Source: Phycicoccus sp. HDW14 (GTDB lineage Bacteria; Actinomycetota; Actinomycetes; Actinomycetales; Dermatophilaceae). From it: 64,000 nt of DNA. The DNA lies in contig NZ_CP049935.1 in assembly GCF_011383005.1 (NCBI RefSeq), positions 1,488,001 to 1,552,000 on the forward strand. Direction: 5' to 3'. The notes beneath the pieces were generated by a model. The model was given only the letters and a program-made list of their open reading frames with translations. It was not told the origin of the DNA and ran no database searches. Of the stretch, positions 9,011 to 23,484 are shown piece by piece (positions within the stretch are counted from its first letter, which is position 1; each line of letters opens with the position of its first letter). The translations under genes were made by a program, and so were the position numbers.

Positions 9011-9018
<8 letters not shown>
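7558..9018 (-). CDS. gltD: Glutamate synthase (NADPH) small subunit
   Basis: 486 residues. The N-terminal ferredoxin-like part has the Fe-S cysteine clusters [17 protein letters not shown] (residues ~47-63) and [12 protein letters not shown] binding follows with [19 protein letters not shown], and NADPH binding with [19 protein letters not shown]; the C-terminal [19 protein letters not shown] is the conserved FAD motif. It supplies electrons from NADPH to GltB for conversion of glutamine plus 2-oxoglutarate to two glutamates. Its start overlaps the end of gltB by 8 bp, so translation is coupled. Length and motif order are normal for the family. Confidence 0.97.
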
Positions 9019-13552
<4,534 letters not shown>

Positions 13553-13682
13553 GTCGCATCACCGTCCTCGGGGTCGACGGCCCCAGGGTCGGGGCCGGGC
13601 ACGGCAAGGTCAGGCGCGGACTGCATTGGCCACGTCCCGGAATGCTAGCCCCGACCCCTGTTGTCTTGCCATTCGAGCCGCG

Positions 13683-14585
13683 CTATCCCACATCCTGGGA
13701 CTCGGGGTGGCTCTCGACGGTGTCGTCCGGCGCACCCTCGGGGGCCTCCTCCGCCGGCGGCGAGCCCGCGGCCCGTCGCCCGGTGAACCAGACGATCCAG
13801 ACGCCGAGGAGGAAGACGAGGATGCTCGTCCAGACGTTGAGGCGCTGTCCGAGGATGAGCTCGGCCTCGTCGGTGCGCATCTTCTCGACGACGATCCGCC
13901 CGATCGGGTACCCCGCGACGTAGAGGCCGAGCAGCTGCCCCGGGGCGAGCCGGCGGCGCCGGTCGACGACGAGTAGCAGCGTGCCGAGCACGACGAGGAA
14001 GAGGAACTCGTAGAGGAAGGTCGGGTGGAAGACGCCGGCCACGACGGGGTCGCCCGCGGAGTCGGTGACCGCGCGCCCGGCCGGCTGGTCCCACTCGTAG
14101 ACCCGCAGGCCCCACGGGAGGGTCGTCGGCGCGCCGTGCAGCTCGTTGTTGAACCAGTTGCCCCAGCGACCGAGCGCCTGGGCGAACGCGACCCCCGGTG
14201 CCGCCGCGTCGGCGAACTGGAGGAACGGGACGCCGGAGCGCTTGCAGCCGATCCAGGCGCCGAGGGCGCCGAGCGCCACCGCGCCCCAGATGCCGAGGCC
14301 ACCGTTCCAGATCTTCACTGCGTCGAGGAGGTTGCCGCCCTCGCCGAAGTACGGACCCGGCGTGGTGACGACGTGGTAGAGCCGGCCCCCGACGATGCCG
14401 AAGATCACCGCCCACGCCGAGACGTCGAGGACCACGCCGCCGTCGATGCCCCGCGACGCGAGGCGCCGGCCGGTGAGCCAGACCGCGAGGACGATGCCCG
14501 CGAGGATGCACAGCGCGTACGCGCGCACGGTCAGCGGGCCGAGGTGCAGCGCGCCGACGGTGGGGCTCGGGAGGTAGGTCAGCAC
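13683..14585 (-). CDS. lgt: Prolipoprotein diacylglyceryl transferase
   Basis: 300 residues, polytopic membrane protein. The Lgt signature GRWGNWFNNELHG lies at residues 139-151, with catalytic arginines, and YEFLFLVVLGTLLL and YPIGRIVVEKMRTDEAELI follow in the later helices. It transfers diacylglycerol from phosphatidylglycerol to the lipobox cysteine of exported pre-lipoproteins. The start is a GTG (VLTYLPSPTVGALHLGPL). The C-terminal ~35 residues are hydrophilic and acidic, a usual actinobacterial extension. Placement after trpA is the known actinobacterial order, although here a DsbA-like gene sits between them (33-nt gap). Confidence 0.97.
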   Translation of the reverse strand: MLTYLPSPTVGALHLGPLTVRAYALCILAGIVLAVWLTGRRLASRGIDGGVVLDVSAWAVIFGIVGGRLYHVVTTPGPYFGEGGNLLDAVKIWNGGLGIWGAVALGALGAWIGCKRSGVPFLQFADAAAPGVAFAQALGRWGNWFNNELHGAPTTLPWGLRVYEWDQPAGRAVTDSAGDPVVAGVFHPTFLYEFLFLVVLGTLLLVVDRRRRLAPGQLLGLYVAGYPIGRIVVEKMRTDEAELILGQRLNVWTSILVFLLGVWIVWFTGRRAAGSPPAEEAPEGAPDDTVESHPESQDVG

Positions 14586-14619
14586 GTCGGGACCGCTGCC
14601 CGGCCGGTGGTCGGCGCGG

Positions 14620-15393
14620 TCACTTGGTCGCGTCCTCGACGGCCTTCTTCAGCTGGTCGGGGGTGGCGACGGCGTTGAGGTCCTTCATCTCGCCGTTGAT
14701 CATGATCGTCGGCGTCCCGTTGATCTTGGCGTCGTCGAAGGCCGCCGAGTTCACCGAGTCGACGTAGCGCGTGAAGGTGCCGTCGGCGACGCAGGTGTTC
14801 CACGCCGTCAGCGCGTCGCCGGAGATTCCCGCCGCCTTCGCCCAACCGTCGAGGGTTGCCTGGTCGACGTCCTCGCCCTCGGGCTTCTGGTTGGTGTAGA
14901 CCGCGTCGTGGAACTGCTGGAACTTGTCGGTCCGCGCCGCGCAGAAGGCCCCGTTGGCCGCCGGCGTCGAGTTCTTCGCCCCGCTCTTGCCGTCGAGGAA
15001 GTTCAGCACGTGGTAGGTCAGCTGGATCTTGCCGGTCTGCCCGAGCTCGCGGATCGTCTCACCGAGGACCCCCTCGAACTGGCCGCACACCGGGCACTGG
15101 AAGTCCTCGTAGAGGTCGACCGTCGGCGCCCCGGCGACCGGCTTGACGTCGGCGTAGGCGCGGAAGCCCTTGCCCATCGAGGTGCCGGCCGGCACGGCGG
15201 TGCTCGTGCCCACCGAGGCCTGCTTCTTCGCCTGGGACCACACGACCCCGCCGACGACGGCGATGATGGCCACGACGGCGACGACCGTCGCGACGACGAT
15301 CTTGTTCGCGCCGCCACCGGACGTCTTCTGCGCGGCCTGGATCTTGGCCTGGCGGGCGTTGCCGGATGCCTTCGTGCTGGTCTTCTTGGCCAT
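14620..15393 (-). CDS. Membrane-anchored DsbA-family thioredoxin-fold protein
   Basis: 257 residues. A basic, Ala-rich cytoplasmic head (1-30) is followed by one transmembrane segment (KIVVATVVAVVAIIAVVGGV, 31-50) and an extracytoplasmic DsbA/thioredoxin_4 domain. The redox motif is CPVC at residues 100-103 in DLYEDFQCPVCGQFE; the cis-proline loop is INGTPTIMING. It probably oxidises or isomerises disulfides in exported proteins, as for actinobacterial DsbA-like proteins. It lies between trpA and lgt, next to another envelope-biogenesis gene. Partner (VKOR-like) genes are not in the window. Confidence 0.9.
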   Translation of the reverse strand: MAKKTSTKASGNARQAKIQAAQKTSGGGANKIVVATVVAVVAIIAVVGGVVWSQAKKQASVGTSTAVPAGTSMGKGFRAYADVKPVAGAPTVDLYEDFQCPVCGQFEGVLGETIRELGQTGKIQLTYHVLNFLDGKSGAKNSTPAANGAFCAARTDKFQQFHDAVYTNQKPEGEDVDQATLDGWAKAAGISGDALTAWNTCVADGTFTRYVDSVNSAAFDDAKINGTPTIMINGEMKDLNAVATPDQLKKAVEDATK

Positions 15394-15469
15394 GGTGCTG
15401 GGTGTGCCTCTCAGTGTGCGGAGCCGAGCGGCTCGGGGGTGCGGGCGGGCGCCCGGCGCTGGGGGGTGG

Positions 15470-16289
15470 TCATCGACGGGCCTCGCGGACGCCCTGGGCG
15501 AGCTGTTCGGTCAGTGTGCGCAACGCCTCGAGGCGCTCGGCGAGTTCCCCGTCGCCGGCCAGCGTGCGCACCAGGGCCGACCCGACGATGACGCCGTCGG
15601 CGTAGGCGGCGATCTCGGCGGCCTGCTCGCGGGTGGAGACACCCAGGCCGATGCAGACGGGCACGTCGCTGACGGCGCGGACACGCTCGACGAGGCCGCG
15701 GGCGTCGGTGTCGACGCTCGTGCGGACGCCGGTGACGCCCATCGTCGAGGCCGCGTAGACGAAGCCGCGGCAGGCCGTGGTGACGGTGACGAGGCGCTCG
15801 GGGGTCGAGCTGGGGGCGACGAGGAAGACCCGGTCGAGGCCGTGCCGGTCGCTGGCCGCGAGCCAGTCGTCGGCCTCGTCGGGCACGAGGTCGGGGGTGA
15901 TGAGCCCGGCGCCGCCGGCCGCGGCGAGGTCGGCGGCGAACCGCTCGACCCCCGCTTGAGGACGAGGTTCCAGTAGGTCATGACGACCGGGACGGCCCCG
16001 GCCTCGCGCACGGCGGTGACGGCGGTGAAGACGTCGTCGACGCGGACCCCGGCCTCGAGCGCGGCGGCCATCGCGTCCTGGTTCACCGGGCCGTCGATGA
16101 CCGGGTCGCTGTAGGCGACGCCGACCTCGACGACGTCGCAGCCGGCCTCGACGAGGACCCGCATCGCCTCGATCGACCCCTCGACGCTCGGGTAGCCGAC
16201 GGGCAGGTACCCCACGAGCGCGGCGCGCCCCTCGGCCCGGCAGCGCTCGAGGACCTCGCCGACCGTCGTGGCCGCGGTGGTGCCGGCGG

Positions 16290-16293
<4 letters not shown>
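15470..16293 (-). CDS. trpA: Tryptophan synthase alpha subunit (frameshifted in this sequence)
   Basis: 274 residues after correction. The first part reads [40 protein letters not shown] and [11 protein letters not shown]; after the break the TIM barrel continues with [26 protein letters not shown] and [15 protein letters not shown]. Catalytic acids typical of TrpA (E in VEVGV, D in YSDP) are present. It cleaves indole-3-glycerol phosphate to indole for TrpB. One base is missing in the C run at 15949-15953; restoring it joins the two frames perfectly. The GTG start overlaps the trpB stop by 4 bp (GTGA). Confidence 0.93.
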
Positions 16294-17545
<1,252 letters not shown>

Positions 17546-17549
<4 letters not shown>

Positions 17550-18346
17550 GAGAGCACCTCCGCCGCACCGGCCGCGACGATGGCCGCGGCGGCTCCGGCG
17601 GGGTCGCCGGTGCGCACGAGGGCCTCGCCGACGAGCACGACGTCGGCGCCCTGGGCCGCGTAGGCGCCCGCGTCGGCCGGGCCGGTGATGCCGGACTCGG
17701 CGACGGTGACGACGCCGGGCGGCAGCAGCGGTCGCAGCCGCGAGAAGGTGTCGTCGTGCACCTCGAGGGTCTTGAGGTTGCGCGCGTTGACGCCGATGAC
17801 CGTCGCGCCGGCGTCGAGGGCGCGCTGGGTCTCGGCCTCGTCGTGGACCTCGACGAGCGCGGTCATCCCCAGCTCGCCGACGAGGGCGAGGAGCCCGGCG
17901 AGCGTGGCGTCGTCGAGGGCGGCGACGATGAGCAGGACGATGTCCGCGCCGTGCGCCCGCGCCTCCCACACCTGGTACTCGGTGACGACGAAGTCCTTGC
18001 GCAGCACCGGGACCGACACGGCGGCGCGGACGGCGTCGAGGTCGTCGAGGCTGCCCCCGAAGCGACGGGCCTCGGTGAGCACCGAGATGGCCGAGGCGCC
18101 GCCCGCGGCGTACGCGGAGGCGAGCGCGGCGGGGTCGGGGATGTCGGAGAGGGCGCCCTTGCTGGGGCTGGCGCGCTTGACCTCGGCGATGAGCGAGAGG
18201 CCGGGGCGGCGCAGCACGGCCTCGGCGTCGAGGGCCGGGGGCGCCGACGCGACGGCGTCGCGCAGGGCGGGGAGCGGGAGGGCGGCCTCACGCGCGGCGA
18301 GGTCCTCACGGACCCCGGCGACGATGCCGTCGAGGACGGTGGTCAC
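17546..18346 (-). CDS. trpC: Indole-3-glycerol phosphate synthase
   Basis: 266 residues, TIM barrel. Catalytic region: [15 protein letters not shown] (catalytic Lys), [20 protein letters not shown] (second Lys), [14 protein letters not shown] and [14 protein letters not shown] (Glu and Ser). It closes the indole ring from CdRP. It starts at a GTG, 13 nt downstream of the small HGxxPAAW-type membrane protein gene, and ends in a GTGA overlap with trpB. No TrpF gene is present; in many Actinobacteria PriA (HisA) supplies that activity (known, not seen here). Confidence 0.96.
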
Positions 18347-18359
18347 GGGCGGTGCACCG

Positions 18360-18587
18360 TCACCGGATGGAGGCGTGCTCGACGTGGTCGCGGCCGGCCG
18401 CGCCGTACCCCGCCATCGAGAGCACCTTGCCGGCCACCGCGCCGACGACCGCGAGCACGGCGCCGCCCACGAAGAGCCAGAGGTTGGGGAACACGACGGC
18501 GACGGACATGATGACGGACGCGACGATGATGATCGTCACGGCGGTCCACGCGGCGACGCTGTGGCCGTGGTCCTCGTGCTCGTCCAT
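18360..18587 (-). CDS. Small membrane protein, HGxxPAAW family
   Basis: 75 residues. The N-terminal motif HGHSVAAW matches the HGxxPAAW family named for a short membrane protein in actinobacterial trp operons (with Val instead of Pro here). Two transmembrane segments follow, around [18 protein letters not shown] and [20 protein letters not shown]. Function unknown. The ATG is preceded by AGAGGTGG at good spacing. It sits between the Trp-associated membrane protein gene and trpC, so it is co-transcribed with the pathway. Confidence 0.87.
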   Translation of the reverse strand: MDEHEDHGHSVAAWTAVTIIIVASVIMSVAVVFPNLWLFVGGAVLAVVGAVAGKVLSMAGYGAAGRDHVEHASIR

Positions 18588-18654
18588 GGGTCCACCTCTG
18601 CGGGTCGGGGGCCCGGGCGGGCCCGGGAGGGTCGGGTGCTCGACGTCGATTCTG

Positions 18655-19260
18655 TCAGGTCCGGCGCTCGTCGCCGACGTCGGTCGGGTCGCGGCCGGCC
18701 GACAGGTCGTCCCACGCGGTGCCGACGCGCTCGCCGCGCGAGCCGGCGACGTGGCCGTCCGAGGTGCCGGCCCGCTCGTAGCGCCGGGCCGGGGCGGCCC
18801 AGCGGCGCCGGCCGACGAGGGCCCCGACGAGCGCCGCGGTGGCGAGCACGAGGCCGAGCACGGCGACCCACGGCCACACGGTGCTCGAGGCGACGGCCTC
18901 GACGGTGCCGGTGCGCCCGACGCGGGAGGCGGCGACCGGGCCGAGCACGCCGGACGGGTCGGCGAGCACGCGCCCGACGAGCACGCCGGCGGTCGCGAGG
19001 CAGGCCACCCAGAGGACGAGGGCGACGAGCCGCCCCACGCGGCCCGCGGCGACGACGGCGATGCCGGCCGCGGCGACCGCGAGCGCGACGGCGGACAGGC
19101 CCGGCGCGACCTCGGAGCCGGTGGCGGTGACCCGGCTGCCGCCGAGCACGGCGTCGGCGACGGAGCCGGAGACCCACGGCCGGAAGCCGGCGACGAGGAC
19201 GACGCCGGCACCGAGCAGGGCGAGCAGGGCGACGGGCCCCTTGCCGGTGAGCCGCCTCAC
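18655..19260 (-). CDS. Trp biosynthesis-associated membrane protein
   Basis: 201 residues with about four transmembrane segments (LLALLGAGVVLVAGF; LSAVALAVAAAGIAVVAAG; LVALVLWVACLATAGVLVG; VWPWVAVLGLVLATAALVGAL). The pattern GFRPWVSG after the first helix and the WPW before the last match the family found between trpE and trpC in Actinobacteria (Rv1610-like). Its role is unknown; location suggests association with tryptophan synthesis or transport. The GTG overlaps the trpE stop by 4 bp. The C-terminal ~50 residues are hydrophilic. Confidence 0.87.
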   Translation of the reverse strand: MRRLTGKGPVALLALLGAGVVLVAGFRPWVSGSVADAVLGGSRVTATGSEVAPGLSAVALAVAAAGIAVVAAGRVGRLVALVLWVACLATAGVLVGRVLADPSGVLGPVAASRVGRTGTVEAVASSTVWPWVAVLGLVLATAALVGALVGRRRWAAPARRYERAGTSDGHVAGSRGERVGTAWDDLSAGRDPTDVGDERRT

Positions 19261-20819
19261 GAGACGGTCCGCATGGCGCCCGCGGTGGCGACGGCCCGCA
19301 GCGCGGCGGTGGCCTTGTGCACGCACTCCTCGAACTCCCGGGCGGGGACCGAGTCGGCGACGATGCCCGCGCCGGCCTGCACGTGGGCGACGCCGTCCTT
19401 GACGACCGCGGTGCGGATGGCGATGGCCATGTCGAGGTCGCCGTGGAAGTCGAGGTAGCCCACGACCCCGCCGTACACACCGCGCCGCGACGGCTCGTAG
19501 CGCTCGATGAGCGCCAGCGCGCGCGGCTTCGGGGCGCCGCTCAGGGTGCCGGCCGGGAAGGTGGACACGAGGACGTCGTAGGCGCCCACGCCCGGGCGGG
19601 TGTCGCCGACGACGGTCGACTCGATGTGCATGACGTGGCTGTAGCGGCGCACGTCCATGAACTCGACGACGTCGACGGTGCCGGGCCGGCAGACCCGCTG
19701 GAGGTCGTTGCGGCCGAGGTCGACGAGCATGACGTGCTCGGAGCGCTCCTTGGGGTCGGCGAGCAGCTCCTCGGCGAGGCGCACGTCGTCCTCCGGCGTC
19801 TTGCCGCGCGGCCGCGACCCGGCGATCGGGTGGGTGATGGCCCGCTCCCCCGTGACCCGCACCAGCGCCTCGGGGCTGCTGCCGACGACGGCGTAGTCGG
19901 AGCCGTCGGCGTCGTGGAGGCGGAACAGGTACATGTACGGGCTGGGGTTGGAGGCCCGCAGCGCGCGGTAGACCTCGAGCGGGTCGGCCGGGCAGTCGAG
20001 CGAGAACCGTTGCGAGAGCACGACCTGGAACACCTCGCCGGCCCGGATGTCCTCCTGGGCGAGCTCGACGACCTCCTCGTAGCGGCTGCGCTCGGTGTTG
20101 GAGCGCACCTGCGCCATCGCGGCGTCGACGGCCTCGGTGTCGACGACGGCGACCGTGCTCGGGGCGGGGGCGGCGAGGGCGGCGGTCATCGCGTCGAGCC
20201 GGGCGACGGCGTCGGCCCAGGCCTCCTCGACCCGCTCGTCGGTGTCGTCGTAGTTGACGGCGTTGGCGACGAGGAGGATCGAGCCGTCGGCGTGGTCGAG
20301 GACGGCGAGGTCGGTGGCCAGGACCATCGAGAGCTCGGGGAGGCCGAGCTCGTCGGGCAGGTCGGCCGGCACCTTCTCCCAGCGGCGCACGGCGTCGTAG
20401 GAGATCGCGCCGACCATCCCCCCGGTGAGCGGGGGGAGCCCGGCGAGGGGCGGGGTGGCCAGGGCCTCCATCGTGCCGCGCAGCGCCTCGGTGGCGAGGC
20501 CCTCGGTGGGGACGCCGACGGGCGGCTCGCCGACCCAGTGGGCCATCCCGTCCTTCTCGGTGAGGGTGGCCCGGCTGGCGGCGCCGACGATCGACCAGCG
20601 CGACCAGACGCCGCCGTGCTCGGCCGACTCGAGGAGGAAGGTGCCGGCCCGCTCGCCGGCGAGCTTGCGGTAGACCCCGACCGGGGTCTCGGCGTCGCCC
20701 ATGAGCCGGCGCACGACGGGGATGACGCGTCGGTCGCGGGCCAGGACGCCGAAGACGTCGAGGCCGGGCCAGGTCTGCCCGTAGTCGAGGTCGGGGGTCT
20801 CGGCGGCCGGCGTGCTCAC
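19257..20819 (-). CDS. trpE: Anthranilate synthase component I
   Basis: 520 residues. The feedback site LLES is present in [17 protein letters not shown]. The chorismate-binding core is complete: [57 protein letters not shown] and [14 protein letters not shown]. It makes anthranilate from chorismate with a glutamine amidotransferase partner (TrpG), which is not adjacent. The GTG start overlaps the hisI stop by 4 bp; the stop overlaps the next gene. No leader peptide rich in Trp codons was found upstream, so classical attenuation is not indicated. Confidence 0.96.
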   Translation of the reverse strand: MSTPAAETPDLDYGQTWPGLDVFGVLARDRRVIPVVRRLMGDAETPVGVYRKLAGERAGTFLLESAEHGGVWSRWSIVGAASRATLTEKDGMAHWVGEPPVGVPTEGLATEALRGTMEALATPPLAGLPPLTGGMVGAISYDAVRRWEKVPADLPDELGLPELSMVLATDLAVLDHADGSILLVANAVNYDDTDERVEEAWADAVARLDAMTAALAAPAPSTVAVVDTEAVDAAMAQVRSNTERSRYEEVVELAQEDIRAGEVFQVVLSQRFSLDCPADPLEVYRALRASNPSPYMYLFRLHDADGSDYAVVGSSPEALVRVTGERAITHPIAGSRPRGKTPEDDVRLAEELLADPKERSEHVMLVDLGRNDLQRVCRPGTVDVVEFMDVRRYSHVMHIESTVVGDTRPGVGAYDVLVSTFPAGTLSGAPKPRALALIERYEPSRRGVYGGVVGYLDFHGDLDMAIAIRTAVVKDGVAHVQAGAGIVADSVPAREFEECVHKATAALRAVATAGAMRTVS

Positions 20820-21184
20820 GCGCCTCCCCCGACGCTCGCGCCGAGGTCGCCGGCGTCGAAGCAGGTGCGGTCGCCGGTGTGGCAGGCCGCACCGACCTGG
20901 TCGACCCGCACGAGCACGGCGTCGCCGTCGCAGTCGAGGGCGACGGAGCGCACGTGCTGGACGTGGCCGGAGGTGTCGCCCTTGCGCCAGTACTCGGACC
21001 GGCTGCGCGACCAGAAGGTCACCCGGCCCTCGGTGAGCGTGCGGCGCAGCGCCTCGTCGTCCATCCAGCCGAGCATGAGGACCTCGCCGGTGTCGTGCTG
21101 CTGGACGACGGCGGCGACGAGGCCCTGGTCGTCGCGCTTCAGGCGGGCGGCGAGGGCGGGGTCGAGGGCGGGCTCGGACGGCAC
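20816..21184 (-). CDS. hisI: Phosphoribosyl-AMP cyclohydrolase
   Basis: 122 residues, a stand-alone HisI without the HisE domain, which is encoded separately at 29.8 kb. Motifs: [38 protein letters not shown], and metal-binding cysteines/aspartate in [13 protein letters not shown] and CHTGDRTCF. It opens the purine ring of PR-AMP in histidine synthesis. It is the first gene of the hisI-trp run. A CAGAAT box lies 6 nt before the GTG, compatible with a leaderless start. Confidence 0.95.
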   Translation of the reverse strand: MPSEPALDPALAARLKRDDQGLVAAVVQQHDTGEVLMLGWMDDEALRRTLTEGRVTFWSRSRSEYWRKGDTSGHVQHVRSVALDCDGDAVLVRVDQVGAACHTGDRTCFDAGDLGASVGGGA

Positions 21185-21190
21185 GCGCCC

Positions 21191-21196
21191 ATTCTG
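21191..21196 (-). promoter_or_regulatory. Possible -10 box of the hisI-trp operon
   Basis: CAGAAT on the minus strand, 6 nt before the hisI GTG; four of six positions match TATAAT. No ribosome binding site is visible, so a leaderless start is likely, but the box is weak. Confidence 0.3.
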
Positions 21197-21304
21197 CCGT
21201 GGCGCCCGCCGGGCCCGGACCACCACCCATCCATCCGGACGAGGTCTCCGAACCACCCCGGGTCGCTGTGGACCTTCGGTGGTCGGCATCCGCGGCCCGC
21301 TCCC

Positions 21305-21324
21305 GCACGGGGGCTCCCCCGTGC
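21305..21324. other. Hairpin in the 5' region of the DUF4331 cluster
   Basis: Perfect inverted repeat GCACGGGGG-CT-CCCCCGTGC ending 3 nt before the AGGAAGGG ribosome binding site of the gene at 21343. It could be a terminator, an attenuator or an mRNA stabiliser; nothing in the sequence decides this. Confidence 0.5.
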
Positions 21325-21342
21325 CACAGGAAGGGAACCACC

Positions 21343-21606
21343 ATGACAGGGACATCCCGACGTGGCCTGCTGGCGGCCGCAGGGACGGGGACGGCCATCG
21401 CCGTCGTCGCCACCGCCACCGCGGCGCAGGGCGCGCCACGCACCAGGGACGAGGCACTCGGCGAGCTCGACGGCGCCGTCCTCGTGGCCTTCATCGAGGA
21501 CCCCGGCTCCGGGGTCATCTCGCTCATGGTCGGCGAGGAGGAGGTCGAGATCCACGATCCGGCCCTCGTCCGCCGGCTCGTCAAGGCATCGGGCGGGAGA
21601 GCCTAA
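21343..21606 (+). CDS. Small Tat-exported protein, first gene of DUF4331 cluster
   Basis: 87 residues. The N-terminus [20 protein letters not shown] is a textbook twin-arginine signal with a likely AQGA cleavage site near residue 32, leaving about 55 mature residues ([20 protein letters not shown] ... [12 protein letters not shown]). I recognise no domain; it may fold as a small beta-rich unit. AGGAAGGG precedes the ATG. Its TAA shares a base with the ATG of the DUF4331 gene (TAATG), so they are coupled. Because the DUF4331 product has no signal of its own, this protein could be its export escort (inference). Confidence 0.75.
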   Translation: MTGTSRRGLLAAAGTGTAIAVVATATAAQGAPRTRDEALGELDGAVLVAFIEDPGSGVISLMVGEEEVEIHDPALVRRLVKASGGRA

Positions 21607-22994
21607 TGTCCTCCCACCGCGAGGCACCCGAGGTCTCCAAGGACCCCGTCGCCGACAACACCGACGTCTACGCCTTCGTCAGCCCCGACAAGCCCGACAC
21701 CGTCACGCTCATCGCGAACTTCATCCCCTTCCAGAACCCGCAGGGAGGACCGAACTTCTACGAGTTCGGCGACGACGTGCTCTACGAGATCCACGTCAGC
21801 AACTCGGGCCGGGCCGGCGACGCCGACGTCACGTACCGGTTCCGCTTCCACACCGAGATCCGCAACCCGCGGACCTTCCTCTACAACACCGGGCCGATCA
21901 CCTCGATCCGTGACGAGACGTGGAACCGCCCGCAGTTCTACAGCGTGTCCCGGTACGACCACCACCGCGGCTGGAAGACCTTGGCGCACCGGCTGGCCTG
22001 CCCGCCGGTCAACGTCGGACCGCGCAGCACGCCGAGCTACTCGAAGCTCGCGGCGCAGGCCGTGCACCGGATCGCCGGTGGCCGGACGGTCTTCGCCGGT
22101 CAGCGGGCCGAGGGCTTCCACGTCGACCTCGGCAGCATCTTCGACCTGGGCACCCTCCGGCCGTTCCAGATGGCCCACCTCATCCCGTCGGCCACGGCCG
22201 TCGGGGTCAACGGCACGCAGGGGCTCAACGTCCACAGCATCGCCATCCAGGTCCCGAAGACCGACCTCACCGCGAAGAACGTCCAGCCCAAGGACGTCGC
22301 CGACGCGCGGTCGGTCGTCGGCGTCTGGGCCACGGCGAGCCGCCAGAAGATCCGGGTGCTGCACGAGGGCCGGGGCAAGGCTGCCAACGCCGGACCGTTC
22401 CGGCAGGTCTCGCGGCTCGGCAACCCGCTCTTCAACGAGGTCATCACCCCGATGGCCGAGAAGGACGAGTGGAACGCGCGGGAGCCCGAGGACGACAAGC
22501 GCTACGCGAAGTACGTCGCCCGGCCCGAGCTCGCGGGGCTCCTCCCCGCGCTCTACCCCGGTGTCTTCCCGAAGCTGGCGGCCTACACGAAGGACCGCGC
22601 CGACCTGCTGGCCATCCTGCTCACGGGCATCCCGGCCGGCGTCGTCCCCGGCTTCCAGAACTACACCGGGACCAACCAGGCCGACATGCTGCGGCTCAAC
22701 CTCGCCGTCCCACCGACGAAGAAACCCAACCCCATCGGGCTCGTCGCCGGCGACGCGGCGGGCTTCCCCAACGGCCGCCGCCCGGTCGACGACGTCGTGG
22801 CCATCGAGCTGCGGGCCGTCGCGGGCGCGACCATCCCGCTCGTCGACCCCTCCTTCACCCCCGACGCCGCCACGGCCGGGCTGACCGACGGGACGACGAA
22901 CACCAACCCGCCCTTCCTCGCCGAGTTCCCGTACCTCGGGACCCCGGCGGGCGGGTACCAGACGACACCCGGCACCCCGGGCGGCGCCTCCTAG
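21606..22994 (+). CDS. DUF4331 domain protein
   Basis: 462 residues covering the complete DUF4331 family. Signatures: SSHREAPEVSKDPVADNTDVY at the start, VTLIANFIPFQNPQGGPNFY, FGDDVLYEIHVSNSG, FNEVITPMAEKDEWN and GFPNGRRPVDDVVAIELR. The family is uncharacterised and is found in many soil bacteria. No signal peptide is visible at its N-terminus; the upstream 87-residue Tat protein is translationally coupled. A strong hairpin follows 8 nt after the stop, so the downstream His-rich gene may be read only by readthrough or from its own promoter. Confidence 0.88.
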   Translation: MSSHREAPEVSKDPVADNTDVYAFVSPDKPDTVTLIANFIPFQNPQGGPNFYEFGDDVLYEIHVSNSGRAGDADVTYRFRFHTEIRNPRTFLYNTGPITSIRDETWNRPQFYSVSRYDHHRGWKTLAHRLACPPVNVGPRSTPSYSKLAAQAVHRIAGGRTVFAGQRAEGFHVDLGSIFDLGTLRPFQMAHLIPSATAVGVNGTQGLNVHSIAIQVPKTDLTAKNVQPKDVADARSVVGVWATASRQKIRVLHEGRGKAANAGPFRQVSRLGNPLFNEVITPMAEKDEWNAREPEDDKRYAKYVARPELAGLLPALYPGVFPKLAAYTKDRADLLAILLTGIPAGVVPGFQNYTGTNQADMLRLNLAVPPTKKPNPIGLVAGDAAGFPNGRRPVDDVVAIELRAVAGATIPLVDPSFTPDAATAGLTDGTTNTNPPFLAEFPYLGTPAGGYQTTPGTPGGAS

Positions 22995-23002
22995 CCGGCG
23001 CA

Positions 23003-23040
23003 CCCGTCCCGCCCGCCGGCCTCCCGGTGGGCGGGACGGG
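23003..23040 (+). terminator. Hairpin after the DUF4331 gene
   Basis: Perfect 12-bp stem (23003-23014 with 23029-23040, arm CCCGTCCCGCCC) and a 14-nt loop, 8 nt after the stop codon. There is no T-run, as is usual for very GC-rich genomes. It may be a partial terminator inside the cluster. Confidence 0.6.
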
Positions 23041-23073
23041 GGCCCGCTCCCCCACTGACCGAGAGGACCCCGC

Positions 23074-23484
23074 ATGCCCACCGTGGAGAACCCGTACGCC
23101 GGCCAGGGGCCGGTCCCGCTCGACATCGGCGGCGACGTCGGCGCCCTCGTCGTCACCCTCCCCGACGACCGGCCGGACCTCGCCGCGCTCGAGGTCGAGA
23201 TCCGTCCGGCGGGCTCCTCTGCCGCCCGCCCGCACGACCACGGCCAGGACCACGACGGCCACGACCACGGGGACGGCGGGCACCACCACCACAGCCACCC
23301 CCACGGCGCGTTCCCGCACGTCGGCGTCGTCCCGCGCCCCACGCCGGCCGGCACCGTGTCCTCGCTCGTCTACCCCGCGGTGACCGAGGGCGACTACGAG
23401 CTCTGCCCCGTGGGGACCGACGAGGTCGTGCTCACGGCCACCGTCACCGGCGGACGGGTCACCGAGCTGGACTGGCCGGGCTGA
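23074..23484 (+). CDS. Histidine-rich protein of unknown function
   Basis: 136 residues. The N-terminal half reads ENPYAGQGPVPLDIGGDVGA and LVVTLPDDRPDLAALEVEIR; residues ~53-77 are a His/Asp/Gly tract (HDHGQDHDGHDHGDGG, then HHHHSHPHG), and the C-terminus YPAVTEGDYELCP ... VTGGRVTELDWPG looks like a small beta domain. The tract would bind Zn, Ni or Cu. A Cys is present in YELCP. GAGAGGA precedes the ATG. No signal peptide, so it is probably cytoplasmic. It follows the DUF4331 gene after a hairpin. Its last 26 bp overlap the end of the convergent membrane protein gene. Confidence 0.82.
   Translation: MPTVENPYAGQGPVPLDIGGDVGALVVTLPDDRPDLAALEVEIRPAGSSAARPHDHGQDHDGHDHGDGGHHHHSHPHGAFPHVGVVPRPTPAGTVSSLVYPAVTEGDYELCPVGTDEVVLTATVTGGRVTELDWPG

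Noticed and set aside
21185..21342. trp leader peptide/attenuator before the hisI-trp operon
   Set aside because: No short frame with tandem Trp or His codons on the minus strand, and the hisI start looks leaderless.
19317..22994. A 1225-codon frame antisense to trpE and hisI that runs into the DUF4331 gene
   Set aside because: Only the last 462 codons carry a family. The earlier part is antisense to intact trpE and hisI.
23459..23484. Convergent overlap of two genes as a sign of a wrong start or stop
   Set aside because: Both 3' ends are set by in-frame stops of proteins with normal family ends; a similar short convergent overlap occurs at 28496-28506.
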